This document shows, piece after piece, positions 35,498-44,330 of a stretch of DNA of 64,000 nt. The stretch comes from Chitinophaga sp. Ak27 (GTDB taxonomy: Bacteria; Bacteroidota; Bacteroidia; Chitinophagales; Chitinophagaceae), in NCBI RefSeq assembly GCF_012726295.1, contig NZ_JABAOB010000003.1, positions 248,001 to 312,000 on the forward strand, given 5' to 3'. Position 1 is the stretch's first letter; every line of letters starts with the position of its first letter. The translations under genes and the position numbers were made by a program. Below the pieces are notes generated by a model. It was given only the letters and a program-made list of their open reading frames with translations, was not told where the DNA came from and did no database searches.

Positions 35498-37078
35498 TCA
35501 GTTTACTTTCAGCATAGGCCGTACCTGCTGTACGGGGCCGTTTTGAAACCGGGCATAATAAATACCGCTGGGCAGGGACTGGGCATCAAAAGTAAAGGTA
35601 TAGGTACCCGGTGTATGTACTTTATTCACAGGTACACTGATCAGCCGGCCAGTGGTGTCAAATACCTGGATCATGGTGTTGCCGCTGCCGGTGATATAGG
35701 TAATGGTGGTAAAATTATTAAACGGATTGGGTGAATTGGTGATCAGCTTCTTATCGGTATTCAGATCCGGTAAGCCGGTAATAGTCCCACAGGCCACCCC
35801 GCTGATCAGTGGCAGGCGCTGGTAATCTTTTTGCAGGATGTTCTGCAAGGTGGTTTGATCCACGCAGAACCACTGCTCAAGAATAGACGCATAGATAGAC
35901 CTGAAGTCGTACTGCATGGGGATATTGTCGATTACCGTAGTCGTATCTGGTAAAGCAGGGGAGTTACCCAGCACACCCTGGTTTACATAATCTCCGAAAA
36001 TGATCATAGGCGCGGCAGCACCGTGATCGGTACCCATACTGTAGTTGGACTTAATACGGCGTCCAAACTCAGAGAAGGTCATACCCACTACGCGGCGGGA
36101 TGCATGCAGGCCTTTCAGGTCGTCCATAAAGGCTTTAATGGCATCCGACAAACCACCCAGCAGGTTGGCATGGCCTCCCTTGCTGGTATCGCCGCCTTCC
36201 GTTTGGTTGGCATGGGTGTCGAAGCCGCCAATGCTCACCATATACAGCCTGGTTTTCAGTCCGCCGGCAATTAACCGGGCTACGATCTTCAATTGTTCCG
36301 CTAGGCCATTGTTGGCCGGATAAGCGCCCTGGCTGGTCACTTTCTTGGCAGCCGCCATAATAGATTGCTCATAGCTGTTGGTTTGCTTCGCAATCAGGCG
36401 GATATATTGCAATTCCTTACCCCACTTGGTATTGGGAACAGGATCTGTAACGCCATCTATCAGGTTGTAAAAGTCGGTAGCACTGGTAATGGCAATACCC
36501 ATACTGGCGCCGGCGCCCTGGAAAGCGGGCGACACGATAGAACCAATTTGTATGGCCAGCGGATCGGGATTATCTGCGTTAGGATAACCATCCGGGAAAC
36601 CAGGATACTGTGTATCGAGGTAACGGCCACCCCAGCCGGTAGTCAATATCTCATTGGAATCGGAACCTGTTAACCAGATATCAGTAGCACGGAAATGGGA
36701 ATAGTTGGGAGAAGGATAACCCACACTTTGCACAATGCTTACCTTTCCTTCATTGTACAGTTGTTGAATGCCGGTCATTGCCGGGTGCAGGCCGGATTTC
36801 AGGTAACTGTCCAGGCGAAGTACCTTACCTTCCTGGATGGCAATATTGGTACGCGCTGCCTGGTATTTGCCATAAACATCAAGCGGAATAACCATGTTCA
36901 GGCCATCATTGCCACCGGTCATCTGGATCATTACCAGTACGTGATCGTTATCTTTTGCCCCGGTACTCAATGCAGTGAGCATGGGCGACGAAGCAAAGGC
37001 TTTAATGGAAAAACCATTGATCAGGGTAGGTAGGATAGCAGCTGGCGCTGTATATTTGAGGAAGTCTCTTCTTTTCAT
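35498..37078 (-). CDS. DUF1501 protein with T9SS sorting tail
   Basis: A 526-residue exported protein of the DUF1501 (sulfatase/phosphatase-like fold) family, with a Tat-like leader (KRRDFLKYTAPAAILP) and the motif MIQMTGGNDGLNMVIPL. The last 85 residues (NSPNPFNNFTTITY then VFDTTGRLI and LPSGIYYARF) form a type A sorting domain for the type IX secretion system, so it should reach the surface or outside. It is paired with DUF1800, 19 nt upstream of its start. The biological role of the pair is unknown. Confidence 0.9.
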   Translation of the reverse strand: MKRRDFLKYTAPAAILPTLINGFSIKAFASSPMLTALSTGAKDNDHVLVMIQMTGGNDGLNMVIPLDVYGKYQAARTNIAIQEGKVLRLDSYLKSGLHPAMTGIQQLYNEGKVSIVQSVGYPSPNYSHFRATDIWLTGSDSNEILTTGWGGRYLDTQYPGFPDGYPNADNPDPLAIQIGSIVSPAFQGAGASMGIAITSATDFYNLIDGVTDPVPNTKWGKELQYIRLIAKQTNSYEQSIMAAAKKVTSQGAYPANNGLAEQLKIVARLIAGGLKTRLYMVSIGGFDTHANQTEGGDTSKGGHANLLGGLSDAIKAFMDDLKGLHASRRVVGMTFSEFGRRIKSNYSMGTDHGAAAPMIIFGDYVNQGVLGNSPALPDTTTVIDNIPMQYDFRSIYASILEQWFCVDQTTLQNILQKDYQRLPLISGVACGTITGLPDLNTDKKLITNSPNPFNNFTTITYITGSGNTMIQVFDTTGRLISVPVNKVHTPGTYTFTFDAQSLPSGIYYARFQNGPVQQVRPMLKVN

Positions 37079-37096
37079 AAAAAGGTTTTTCAGCTA

Positions 37097-38728
37097 TCAG
37101 GATAATTGATATTCCGACAGGTCCATAATGTATTTATACAGCGCCTGGAGGCGTCCTTGCACGTTGTCTTTTGCGGTAGCATCTCCGGGGTTGGCGATAT
37201 AGGCGTTCCATGCCTGCGTCCAGTAATAGTTACTGTTCGGGCTTTGACCAAAGAGTAGTATCGTATTCTTCAAAAAATCTTTCACTGTATCGGAAACGCC
37301 TACGCGATACAGGAGGTCCAGCGAGTCGCTGATCAGGGCTACCGGATCTTCCGGATGCGGGAGCCTGGCGGCAAAGGCCAGGGTGTCTATGCGCAATCCG
37401 CCTACGCCACCACTGCTCACCAGTCCATCACTCAGGCGGTTGCGTTTAGGCAACGTATCAGTATTGATCCAGAGTTCATGAAAGGCGGGCTCCTGGTAGT
37501 AAGCTTCCCATCCGGCTACCAGCGGGGGATCCCCAAAGTTTTGCAGCATAGCAGCCGCCCTGTCGTGTATAAATGCCCAGGTCTTGTATTGCGACGTATA
37601 GTCAGTGGGGATAGGAATCCCATATTCCCGGCAAATGCCTACACAGAAATCGGCCGGACTCTTAATAAGGCAGGCCATATTAGCCGGGTCAAAGAAGTGT
37701 TCACTGGTAAACAGCGCATTCAGCGTTACTTTAATATCGTAAAGACTGCTGCGTAGAATATCTGCCAATGGCGCAATCACATTGGTTTCCGTGGCCTGGT
37801 CTATATCGTAGTATACGAAGAACCGGTAAAGCTTGCGGCAAATAAATTTCGCCACTTCTGGTTGTAAAAAAATAATATTGAGTAAGTCATCCACTTCTGT
37901 AGCACCATCAGGACCTGTTTTCCCGGAGATGACTTTATTGGAATAAAAGCTGGAAAACTGTTTATTGGTGATATCGTGCTGTGTAGTATCAAACAAGCTC
38001 ACAATATTGGTTCGGTCTACCCGGAACCCGGTGAGTACGCGGGCCGTGGCTCTCACATCATCTTCCGTATAATGAGAATCCGGACCTTTACCTACCGTGA
38101 AAAGCTCATGTAATTCCCGGGCATAGTTTTCATCGGCGGCGCCTTTTGAATTGAGGTACCCGTTGAGATATACCAGCATGGCCGGATCCAGGGTAATGGC
38201 TTTGGTAAGCGCTTTAAAATTACCCAATGCATGTTTGCGTAACGTGAGATTGTATTGGTAAACAAAGCGGCTATCATTCACCATACTTGTTTCCGTTACA
38301 AAATGATTATGCCAGAACAATACCATTTTTTCGTGTATACTGGTAGGTTGGTTAATCATTTGACCAGTCCACCATGCTTTATAGGAAGCTATTCTTTTTC
38401 TTTCCAGCATTTCGTCTCCCATGGCGGCTCTTACCCAGGTAGCACCGGGCGCTACCCCGGTATCATCCACCCCATAGTTATTTACGGGAGGGGTAGGATC
38501 TGCCTGTGGAGTGAGCAAGGTATCAACTGCCTGCTGCATCGACAGGTTCTTGAAAGTGTTGATATTGTCCGGGGAAACGCCGAAGAGAGTACGTTTCAAT
38601 AAATGTATCTGCTGTAAAGATCCCCAGGCGCCGGTATAAGGCGCAAGGCCGGTTCTGGTACGGGCAAATGAGGTAACGTTCCGCACTGCGCGGTCAGGAG
38701 ATAAGGTTAGGAATTGTCTGCGATCCAT
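37097..38728 (-). CDS. DUF1800 family protein
   Basis: A 543-residue protein of the DUF1800 family, which always goes with DUF1501 partners. The segments KMVLFWHNHFVTETSMVN and GAADENYARELHELFTVGKG are the family hallmarks, with conserved His/Glu residues suggesting a metal or cofactor site. No obvious signal peptide; export route unclear. First gene of the two-gene operon. Confidence 0.9.
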   Translation of the reverse strand: MDRRQFLTLSPDRAVRNVTSFARTRTGLAPYTGAWGSLQQIHLLKRTLFGVSPDNINTFKNLSMQQAVDTLLTPQADPTPPVNNYGVDDTGVAPGATWVRAAMGDEMLERKRIASYKAWWTGQMINQPTSIHEKMVLFWHNHFVTETSMVNDSRFVYQYNLTLRKHALGNFKALTKAITLDPAMLVYLNGYLNSKGAADENYARELHELFTVGKGPDSHYTEDDVRATARVLTGFRVDRTNIVSLFDTTQHDITNKQFSSFYSNKVISGKTGPDGATEVDDLLNIIFLQPEVAKFICRKLYRFFVYYDIDQATETNVIAPLADILRSSLYDIKVTLNALFTSEHFFDPANMACLIKSPADFCVGICREYGIPIPTDYTSQYKTWAFIHDRAAAMLQNFGDPPLVAGWEAYYQEPAFHELWINTDTLPKRNRLSDGLVSSGGVGGLRIDTLAFAARLPHPEDPVALISDSLDLLYRVGVSDTVKDFLKNTILLFGQSPNSNYYWTQAWNAYIANPGDATAKDNVQGRLQALYKYIMDLSEYQLS

Positions 38729-38860
38729 AAAACGATATGGTTGATGGCCAGGCGACCGATTATAGATCCAAATTAGTAAAAAGTTTAATCTAATTAAAGA
38801 GAATGGAGGATTATATTATTCGTAATTCTCATTTTGATATGCTAAAGATCAGGATGATAA

Positions 38861-39178
38861 TTAAATTGTTATTTTGATTAAATCGTATTGTATTAATATA
38901 CAAATGATTACGAAAAGATTTTTTATCTTCGCAATGTAAAAATACCTACATTTGAAAATGTCTGCGGGTAGTCGTACCCGTAGACAAAAAGTACCAGGGG
39001 GCTGCCCATCCGTGGAAAGAGCCAGCAGCCTTACCTGGTTTATTTGAGCAGTAAACACCAACTCAAATGACATATAATAATTTGTCGGCCCCAATGCCGT
39101 CCACGAACCTTCGCAGGTATATTTCAGGTAATCAACTTTATCTACCTGATCATAATTGTTGCTTTTCTCATAGTCCAT
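38861..39178 (-). CDS. Doubtful small frame in a hairpin-rich gap
   Basis: A 105-residue frame with no recognised motif. The same DNA contains several perfect small inverted repeats, and the second half of the frame becomes hydrophobic and AT-rich as random sequence would. It may be non-coding. Confidence 0.2.
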   Translation of the reverse strand: MDYEKSNNYDQVDKVDYLKYTCEGSWTALGPTNYYMSFELVFTAQINQVRLLALSTDGQPPGTFCLRVRLPADIFKCRYFYIAKIKNLFVIICILIQYDLIKITI

Positions 39179-39253
39179 AGTACAACAACTGTGATAGATG
39201 AGAGATCATTTTGATCTTCTTTTTCTCAATATTTTACCGGTGTATCGCCGGTA
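38888..39253. other. Hairpin-dense intergenic segment
   Basis: Seven small inverted repeats in 366 bp: 38888-38903 (TTGTAT/ATACAA), 38959-38986 (12-bp arms, one mismatch), about 38992-39037 (ACCAGG/CCTGGT enclosing GGCTGC/GCAGCC), 39042-39068 (ATTTGAG/CTCAAAT), 39124-39149 (TCAGGTA/TACCTGA), 39203-39217 (AGATCA/TGATCT) and 39235-39253 (TACCGG/CCGGTA). GC is locally high at 38959-39037. It could be a structured RNA or a set of binding sites; no known RNA family is recognised. Confidence 0.45.
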
Positions 39254-39405
39254 CTGGAAATCCATTTTTATCTTAATAATCCTGTTTGCAAAAATCTATA
39301 TCAACAATCAATTTGAATATGTATAACTTATTGATTATTAATATGTAAATATACTAATAAATTAATAGTGGTATACATTTTTGTAAATTTTTTAACCCAC
39401 GAAAA

Positions 39406-39660
39406 ATGCATACATCAGAAATCCTGGAAATAGTCAGAACGACACTCGAATTATCAAAACAAGAAATGAGCAACCTGCTGGGCATCCCCGGTAAGCGATA
39501 TGCCCGCTACGAAAGCGGAGTGTTAATACCAGATGATTTTTTTTATGAAAGAATGGAAACACTATATGGCATCGATATGCAGCAATCCGGTATTGCTTTC
39601 GCTCACCCGGAAAAGCTGAAACCTGCGGTATATGAACAGTTGCGTCAATTGTTATTGTAA
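39406..39660 (+). CDS. Small XRE-like helix-turn-helix protein
   Basis: An 84-residue protein whose first 45 residues form a helix-turn-helix of XRE/Cro type: IVRTTLELSKQEMSNLLGIP followed by RYARYESGVLIP. The C-terminal part is short and has no enzyme motif. The gene is alone; the region before it is very AT-rich. It might control itself or the hairpin-rich segment upstream, which cannot be tested here. Confidence 0.65.
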   Translation: MHTSEILEIVRTTLELSKQEMSNLLGIPGKRYARYESGVLIPDDFFYERMETLYGIDMQQSGIAFAHPEKLKPAVYEQLRQLLL

Positions 39661-39745
39661 GGCATAGCGTATGAGCGTCCCTGTTATACTAATTAGGTAT
39701 TGCAGGTTTGAATAAGAAAGCGAGTTATCAACAAACAAAAATAAA

Positions 39746-39773
39746 AAAGGAGCCAACGTCAATTGGCTCCTTT
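39746..39773. terminator. Bidirectional terminator
   Basis: Perfect 11-bp arms (39746-39756 and 39763-39773), loop of 6. A-run to the left serves the leftward DUF983 gene; T-rich sequence to the right serves the HTH gene. Confidence 0.85.
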
Positions 39774-39779
39774 GATATT

Positions 39780-40241
39780 TTAATGATGATGGTGATCAGT
39801 ATGATCGTGATGATGCTCGTCCGGTTTTAACTTCGCCGTACTGTCATCATAATACACGAAGAAGTATAAATAAATGGCCCTCGATAATCGCATCAGCCAG
39901 GGCTGGATAAGTACGAGCAACACCCCATTTACACCCAGCCAGATAAAAATGCTGTTATCTCTCCACGTAAGACCGAAGAAAAGCCAAAACCAGATTAGAT
40001 TAAACACGCTGAAAGCCACCGATAATGCGTAGCTCACATAGCCTGTACCAAACCAAAATCCTGTTTCTAACTCATACTTCTGTCCACATACCGGGCAGTT
40101 ATCGTACATATTAAAGATCTTCGAAAACTTAAAGTGAAAGGGATTCTGATCTCTGAACATATGTCCTTTCCTGCATCTGGGGCACTTCATCGTCAGCATG
40201 CTGACGAAATAGTTTGGCCGCCCGGGCTGTTGTGTACTCAT
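39780..40241 (-). CDS. DUF983 membrane protein
   Basis: A 153-residue protein of the DUF983 family: two Cys pairs (CPRCRKG and CPVCGQKYELETGFWFGTGY) forming a rubredoxin-like zinc site, then two membrane helices (about 75-120). The tail is very His-rich (HHHDHTDHHHH). Family members lie near cytochrome oxidase assembly genes in other bacteria; no such genes are near here. The -7 box TATTTTTG ends 4 nt before the ATG. Confidence 0.88.
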   Translation of the reverse strand: MSTQQPGRPNYFVSMLTMKCPRCRKGHMFRDQNPFHFKFSKIFNMYDNCPVCGQKYELETGFWFGTGYVSYALSVAFSVFNLIWFWLFFGLTWRDNSIFIWLGVNGVLLVLIQPWLMRLSRAIYLYFFVYYDDSTAKLKPDEHHHDHTDHHHH

Positions 40242-40245
40242 ACTG

Positions 40246-40253
40246 CAAAAATA
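40246..40253 (-). promoter_or_regulatory. -7 box TATTTTTG, 4 nt before the DUF983 start
   Basis: A perfect TAnnTTTG box on the minus strand; the mRNA would be nearly leaderless. It lies in the 30-nt gap after the ABC transporter gene. Confidence 0.5.
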
Positions 40254-40271
40254 ACCATTTATTTTAAACTG

Positions 40272-42050
40272 TTATACCGCAGCAGTTTTGCGTTCGCCGA
40301 TCTGTTGCCTCCACATAGCGTAATACAGGCCCTTTTCTGCCACCAGGTCTTCATGCTTGCCCGATTCTACAATCTGCCCTTTTTCCAGTACATAAATCCG
40401 GTCAGCATGCATGATAGTACTCAAACGATGTGCAATCATCACGGTTATATGTTGTTTGCTGGCGGTGATCTCTCTTACAGTAGTCGTAATTTCTTCTTCT
40501 GTAATAGAATCCAGCGCGGAGGTAGCTTCGTCGAATACCATCAGCCGCGGGTTGCGCAGCAACGCTCTGGCAATAGATAACCGCTGTTTCTCTCCACCGG
40601 AAATTTTAATACCACCTTCTCCGATCACCGTTTCCAGGCCCTTGTCGGCCCTTGCCAGCAATGAATAACAGGAAGCCTTGTCCAGCGCTTCCATCACCGC
40701 TGCATCACTGGCGCCAGGATTTACAAACAACAGGTTTTCTTTGATGGTACCGGCAAATAACTGCGTATCCTGGGTTACAAATCCTACCTGGTGACGCAGG
40801 TCTTCCATATCTACTTCATTGGCATCTACGCCGTTGTAGTAAATATGCCCTTCGTTAGGTTTGTATAATCCTACCAACAGCTTCACCAGCGTGGTTTTAC
40901 CCGATCCGGAAGGCCCTACAAAAGCAATGGTTTCTCCTACTTTTACAGAGAAATTCACATGATCCAACGCTTTGGATGCAGCTGTAAGATGTTTAAATCC
41001 TACCTGCTTAAAGTGCAGCTCATCAATGCCATTCACCTTAATAGGATTGGCCGGCATTTCTTCTACCGGCGTATTTAAAATACTTTCAAAGTTCAGCAGC
41101 GACACCTGCGCCTCCCGGTAGTTGAGAATGATATTGCCCAACTCCTGCAACGGCCCGAAAATAAAGAAAGAATAAAGCTGCAATGTCATCAGCTGACCAA
41201 TACTCACCGTGTCCCGGTAAATGTAAAACAATAGCAAAAACAAAATGCTGGAACGCATCAGGTTCACAAAAGTACCCTGTACAAAGCTGATACTGCGAAT
41301 GCTCCGCACTTTCTTCAATTCCAGCATCAGGATTTTCAGCGTAGTAGAATTTAAACGCCTGATTTCCTGTTGGGTAAGTCCCAAACTCTTTACCAGCTCT
41401 ATGTTACGGAGCGACTCAGTAGTAGAACCCGCCAGTGCCGTGGTTTCTTTTACGATGGTTTTCTGAATCACCTTAATTTTTCGGCTCAATACACTCATCA
41501 ATATGGTCAGTAAAATACAGCCGGTGAGGTATACAAAGGGCAGTGTCCAATGCACGGCAGTAGCATACACCATCACAAACAGCACACCGATCAGCGATAC
41601 AAAGAGCACGTTTACAAAAGCGGTGATAAACTTTTCGCAGTCTACCCGCACTTTTTGTAAAATGGCCAGTGTTTCCCCGCTGCGCTGGTCTTCAAATTGC
41701 TGGTACGGTAACCGGAGCGAGTGCTTCAACCCGTCGGTATATACCTGGGCACCAAACTTTTGCACAATCACATTCACGAAATAATCCTGGAATGCTTTGG
41801 CAATCCTGGATACCATAGCTACGCCGATAGCAGCCAATACCAGGAGTAATACGCCCCATAAATAGTCGTTTTCAGGCCTGAAAATACTTCCTCCCTTTAT
41901 GGTCGTCTTAGGATGAGAAGCAAACCTGTCGATAATCCACCCAAAAATCATGGGGTCCATTAGTGAGAAAAGTTGGTTAATACTGGCTAAAGCCATGGCT
42001 AATACGACCAACCATTTATATCTCTTTAAATAATGCAATAATAGTTTCAT
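40272..42050 (-). CDS. ABC exporter, fused permease and ATPase
   Basis: A 592-residue ABC half-transporter of the exporter class. Start taken at the ATG at 42050 (MKLLLHYLKRYKWLVVL); an upstream ATG at 42092 would overlap the promoter box at 42071-42078. Six membrane helices fill the first 300 residues; the ATPase shows Walker A GPSGSGKTT, signature ISGGEKQRLS, Walker B LMVFDEATSALD and the switch His in IAHRLST. Two such subunits must dimerise. Lipid, peptide or drug substrates are all possible. It is divergent from the EF-G paralogue. Confidence 0.93.
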   Translation of the reverse strand: MKLLLHYLKRYKWLVVLAMALASINQLFSLMDPMIFGWIIDRFASHPKTTIKGGSIFRPENDYLWGVLLLVLAAIGVAMVSRIAKAFQDYFVNVIVQKFGAQVYTDGLKHSLRLPYQQFEDQRSGETLAILQKVRVDCEKFITAFVNVLFVSLIGVLFVMVYATAVHWTLPFVYLTGCILLTILMSVLSRKIKVIQKTIVKETTALAGSTTESLRNIELVKSLGLTQQEIRRLNSTTLKILMLELKKVRSIRSISFVQGTFVNLMRSSILFLLLFYIYRDTVSIGQLMTLQLYSFFIFGPLQELGNIILNYREAQVSLLNFESILNTPVEEMPANPIKVNGIDELHFKQVGFKHLTAASKALDHVNFSVKVGETIAFVGPSGSGKTTLVKLLVGLYKPNEGHIYYNGVDANEVDMEDLRHQVGFVTQDTQLFAGTIKENLLFVNPGASDAAVMEALDKASCYSLLARADKGLETVIGEGGIKISGGEKQRLSIARALLRNPRLMVFDEATSALDSITEEEITTTVREITASKQHITVMIAHRLSTIMHADRIYVLEKGQIVESGKHEDLVAEKGLYYAMWRQQIGERKTAAV

Positions 42051-42070
42051 ATGTCCAATTTCCTGAGCTG

Positions 42071-42078
42071 CAAAGGTA
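42071..42078 (-). promoter_or_regulatory. -7 box TACCTTTG of the ABC exporter
   Basis: A perfect TAnnTTTG box, 20 nt before the ATG. Next to it, upstream, is the 10-bp palindrome CACATATGTG (42090-42099), which could bind a regulator of either divergent gene. Confidence 0.5.
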
Positions 42079-42200
42079 CTGCATGTTGTCACATATGTGC
42101 GGAAAGTTGTGTGCGTTTTTGGTCAAAAAATGTTAACTTAATAGTAAGTTCTTTTCTACAGGCATTGGCGATTATTTTTTACCTGAATAAATCTCCACAT

Positions 42201-44327
42201 ATGAAAGCGTATGATGAAAAACATATCAAAAACATCGTACTGTTAGGTGCACCCAAAAGCGGCAAAACAACCCTCGCTGAAACCATGTTATTCGAAGCCG
42301 GCATCATCAGTAAACGCGGTAGTATTGAAGAAAATAATACTATCTCCGACTACCACGATATAGAGCACGAACGCGGTAACTCTGTATATGCCACCCTGAT
42401 GCACACAGAATGGAAAGATTATAAGATCAACATCATAGACACCCCCGGTCTGGAAGACTTCATAGGAGAAGTGATTGCCGCCATCAGGGTATCCGATACC
42501 GCAGTATTGCTGCTAAATGCACAATATGGAGTGGAAGTAGGTACCGAAATGGTATGGGACTACGTGGATAAGTACCGGAAACCCACGATTATCGCGGTCA
42601 ACCAGCTCGACGCTGAACTGGCCAATTTTAATAAAGCCGTAGAAGACGCTGTACAGGCATTTGGCTCATCCGTTACCGTTATGCAGTACCCGGTAAACCA
42701 GGGCCCTGGATTCAACGCCATTGTCGATCTCCTGAAAATGACCATGTACCGCTTTCCCGAAAATGGAGGTAAACCCGAAAAGCTTCCCATCCCCGACAGC
42801 GAAAAAGAACGCGCCGAAAAAATGCACAACGAACTGGTGGAAAAAGCCGCTGAAAATGATGATACCCTCATGGAGCAATATTTTGAGAAAGGAAACCTGG
42901 ATGAAGATGAACTTCGTAAAGGCCTCAAAATAGGCATGCTCCGCCACCAGGTGTTTCCCCTGTTTTGCCTGTCGGCAAAGAAAAACATGGGCAGTGGCCG
43001 CCTGATGGGCTTCATCGATAATGTAGCCCCCTCCGCCATGGAAATGCCCGATGAGGTGACCACCGATGGCAAAGCCGTTCCCTGTGATCCCGCCCGTCCT
43101 ACCGCCTTATTCGTATTCAAAACACTACAGGAGCCTCACATTGGGAGGCTCACTTATTTTAAGGTAATGTCAGGAGAAGTGAAAAGCGGTATGGAGCTGA
43201 TCAACGAACAGGGCAACACTACAGAGCGTATCAGCCAGCTCTTTATTGCAGACGGTAAAAACCGCAACAACGTTGACCGGTTACAGGCAGGCGACATTGG
43301 CTGTACCCTTAAAATGAAAAATACCCTGACCAATCATACCCTGGCAGAAAAGAGTTTCGGCGGACAAATAGCGCCCATCGATTTCCCCGCACCTAAAGTA
43401 CGGGTTGCCATCGAGGCAAAGAATAAAGCCGATGATGAAAAACTCAGTGAAGTGCTGGCCGAAATTCATATGGAAGACCCAACCCTGCTAGTGGAATTCA
43501 ACCGGGAACTGAAACAGGTAATCCTCCACGGCCAGGGCGACCTACACCTGCTCGTTACCAAATGGCGATTGGAAAACATTTATAAGATGCCGGTAGTTTT
43601 CCAGGCCGCCCGGATACCATATCGCGAAACCATCCAGAAACCCGCACAGGCCTCCTATCGCCATAAAAAACAATCCGGTGGCGCCGGCCAATTTGGGGAA
43701 GTATTCCTTAAAATTGAACCCTGGTTCGAAGGAATGCCTCCCTATAAGGAACATTCGGTGCGGGATACGGAAGAAATAGCCCTTTCCTGGGGAGGGAAAC
43801 TGGTATTTAACAACTGTATCGTAGGAGGCGCCATCGACAGCCGCTTCTTGCCCTCCATCCTGAAAGGTGTCATGGAAAAAATGCAGGAAGGCCCCCTAAC
43901 AGGCTCCTATGTACGCGATATACGGGTAAGCGTATACGACGGTAAAATGCACCCGGTAGACAGCAACGATATTTCCTTCAAAATAGCCGGCATGATGGCT
44001 TTTCGCGAAGCTTTCCACCATGCCGCTCCCCAACTGCTGGAACCTGTATTTGAGCTAGAAGCCACCGCTCCCGATGTTATGATGGGCGATATTATGAGCG
44101 AACTGCAAAGTCATCGCAGCATTATAACAGGCATGGATACACTGAATGGATACCAGGTCATTAAAGCCCGTACGCCACAAGCCGAAATAGATAAGCTGTT
44201 TGCCGCCCTGCGAAATGTTACACAAGGAAAGGCAAAGCTCAGGTCACACTTCGCAGAATACGCCCCTGTCCCGGCCGAATTACAAAAAAAGCTGAGCGAA
44301 AACTATAAGGAAGAACTGAATATTTAG
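42201..44327 (+). CDS. EF-G paralogue lacking the catalytic His
   Basis: A 708-residue translation factor of the EF-G family. The start is the ATG at 42201, as the 50 in-frame residues before it have no family match. G1 is GAPKSGKTT, G3 DTPGL, G4 NQLD. In normal EF-G the G3 motif is DTPGH, whose His activates water for GTP hydrolysis; here it is Leu. Switch I is also altered (HERGNSV for ERGITI). Domains II-V follow at normal length, including the domain IV tip. This matches the second EF-G of Bacteroides (EF-G2), reported to support translocation with little or no GTPase activity and to rise in carbon starvation. The same role is inferred. Confidence 0.88.
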   Translation: MKAYDEKHIKNIVLLGAPKSGKTTLAETMLFEAGIISKRGSIEENNTISDYHDIEHERGNSVYATLMHTEWKDYKINIIDTPGLEDFIGEVIAAIRVSDTAVLLLNAQYGVEVGTEMVWDYVDKYRKPTIIAVNQLDAELANFNKAVEDAVQAFGSSVTVMQYPVNQGPGFNAIVDLLKMTMYRFPENGGKPEKLPIPDSEKERAEKMHNELVEKAAENDDTLMEQYFEKGNLDEDELRKGLKIGMLRHQVFPLFCLSAKKNMGSGRLMGFIDNVAPSAMEMPDEVTTDGKAVPCDPARPTALFVFKTLQEPHIGRLTYFKVMSGEVKSGMELINEQGNTTERISQLFIADGKNRNNVDRLQAGDIGCTLKMKNTLTNHTLAEKSFGGQIAPIDFPAPKVRVAIEAKNKADDEKLSEVLAEIHMEDPTLLVEFNRELKQVILHGQGDLHLLVTKWRLENIYKMPVVFQAARIPYRETIQKPAQASYRHKKQSGGAGQFGEVFLKIEPWFEGMPPYKEHSVRDTEEIALSWGGKLVFNNCIVGGAIDSRFLPSILKGVMEKMQEGPLTGSYVRDIRVSVYDGKMHPVDSNDISFKIAGMMAFREAFHHAAPQLLEPVFELEATAPDVMMGDIMSELQSHRSIITGMDTLNGYQVIKARTPQAEIDKLFAALRNVTQGKAKLRSHFAEYAPVPAELQKKLSENYKEELNI

Positions 44328-44330
44328 CCC

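Noticed and set aside
38990..39040. Possible SRP (4.5S) RNA core
   Set aside because: Has a nested stem with ACCAGG and GCAGCC like the SRP RNA, but lacks the GGAAGG...AAGCAGCC symmetrical loop and the tetraloop.
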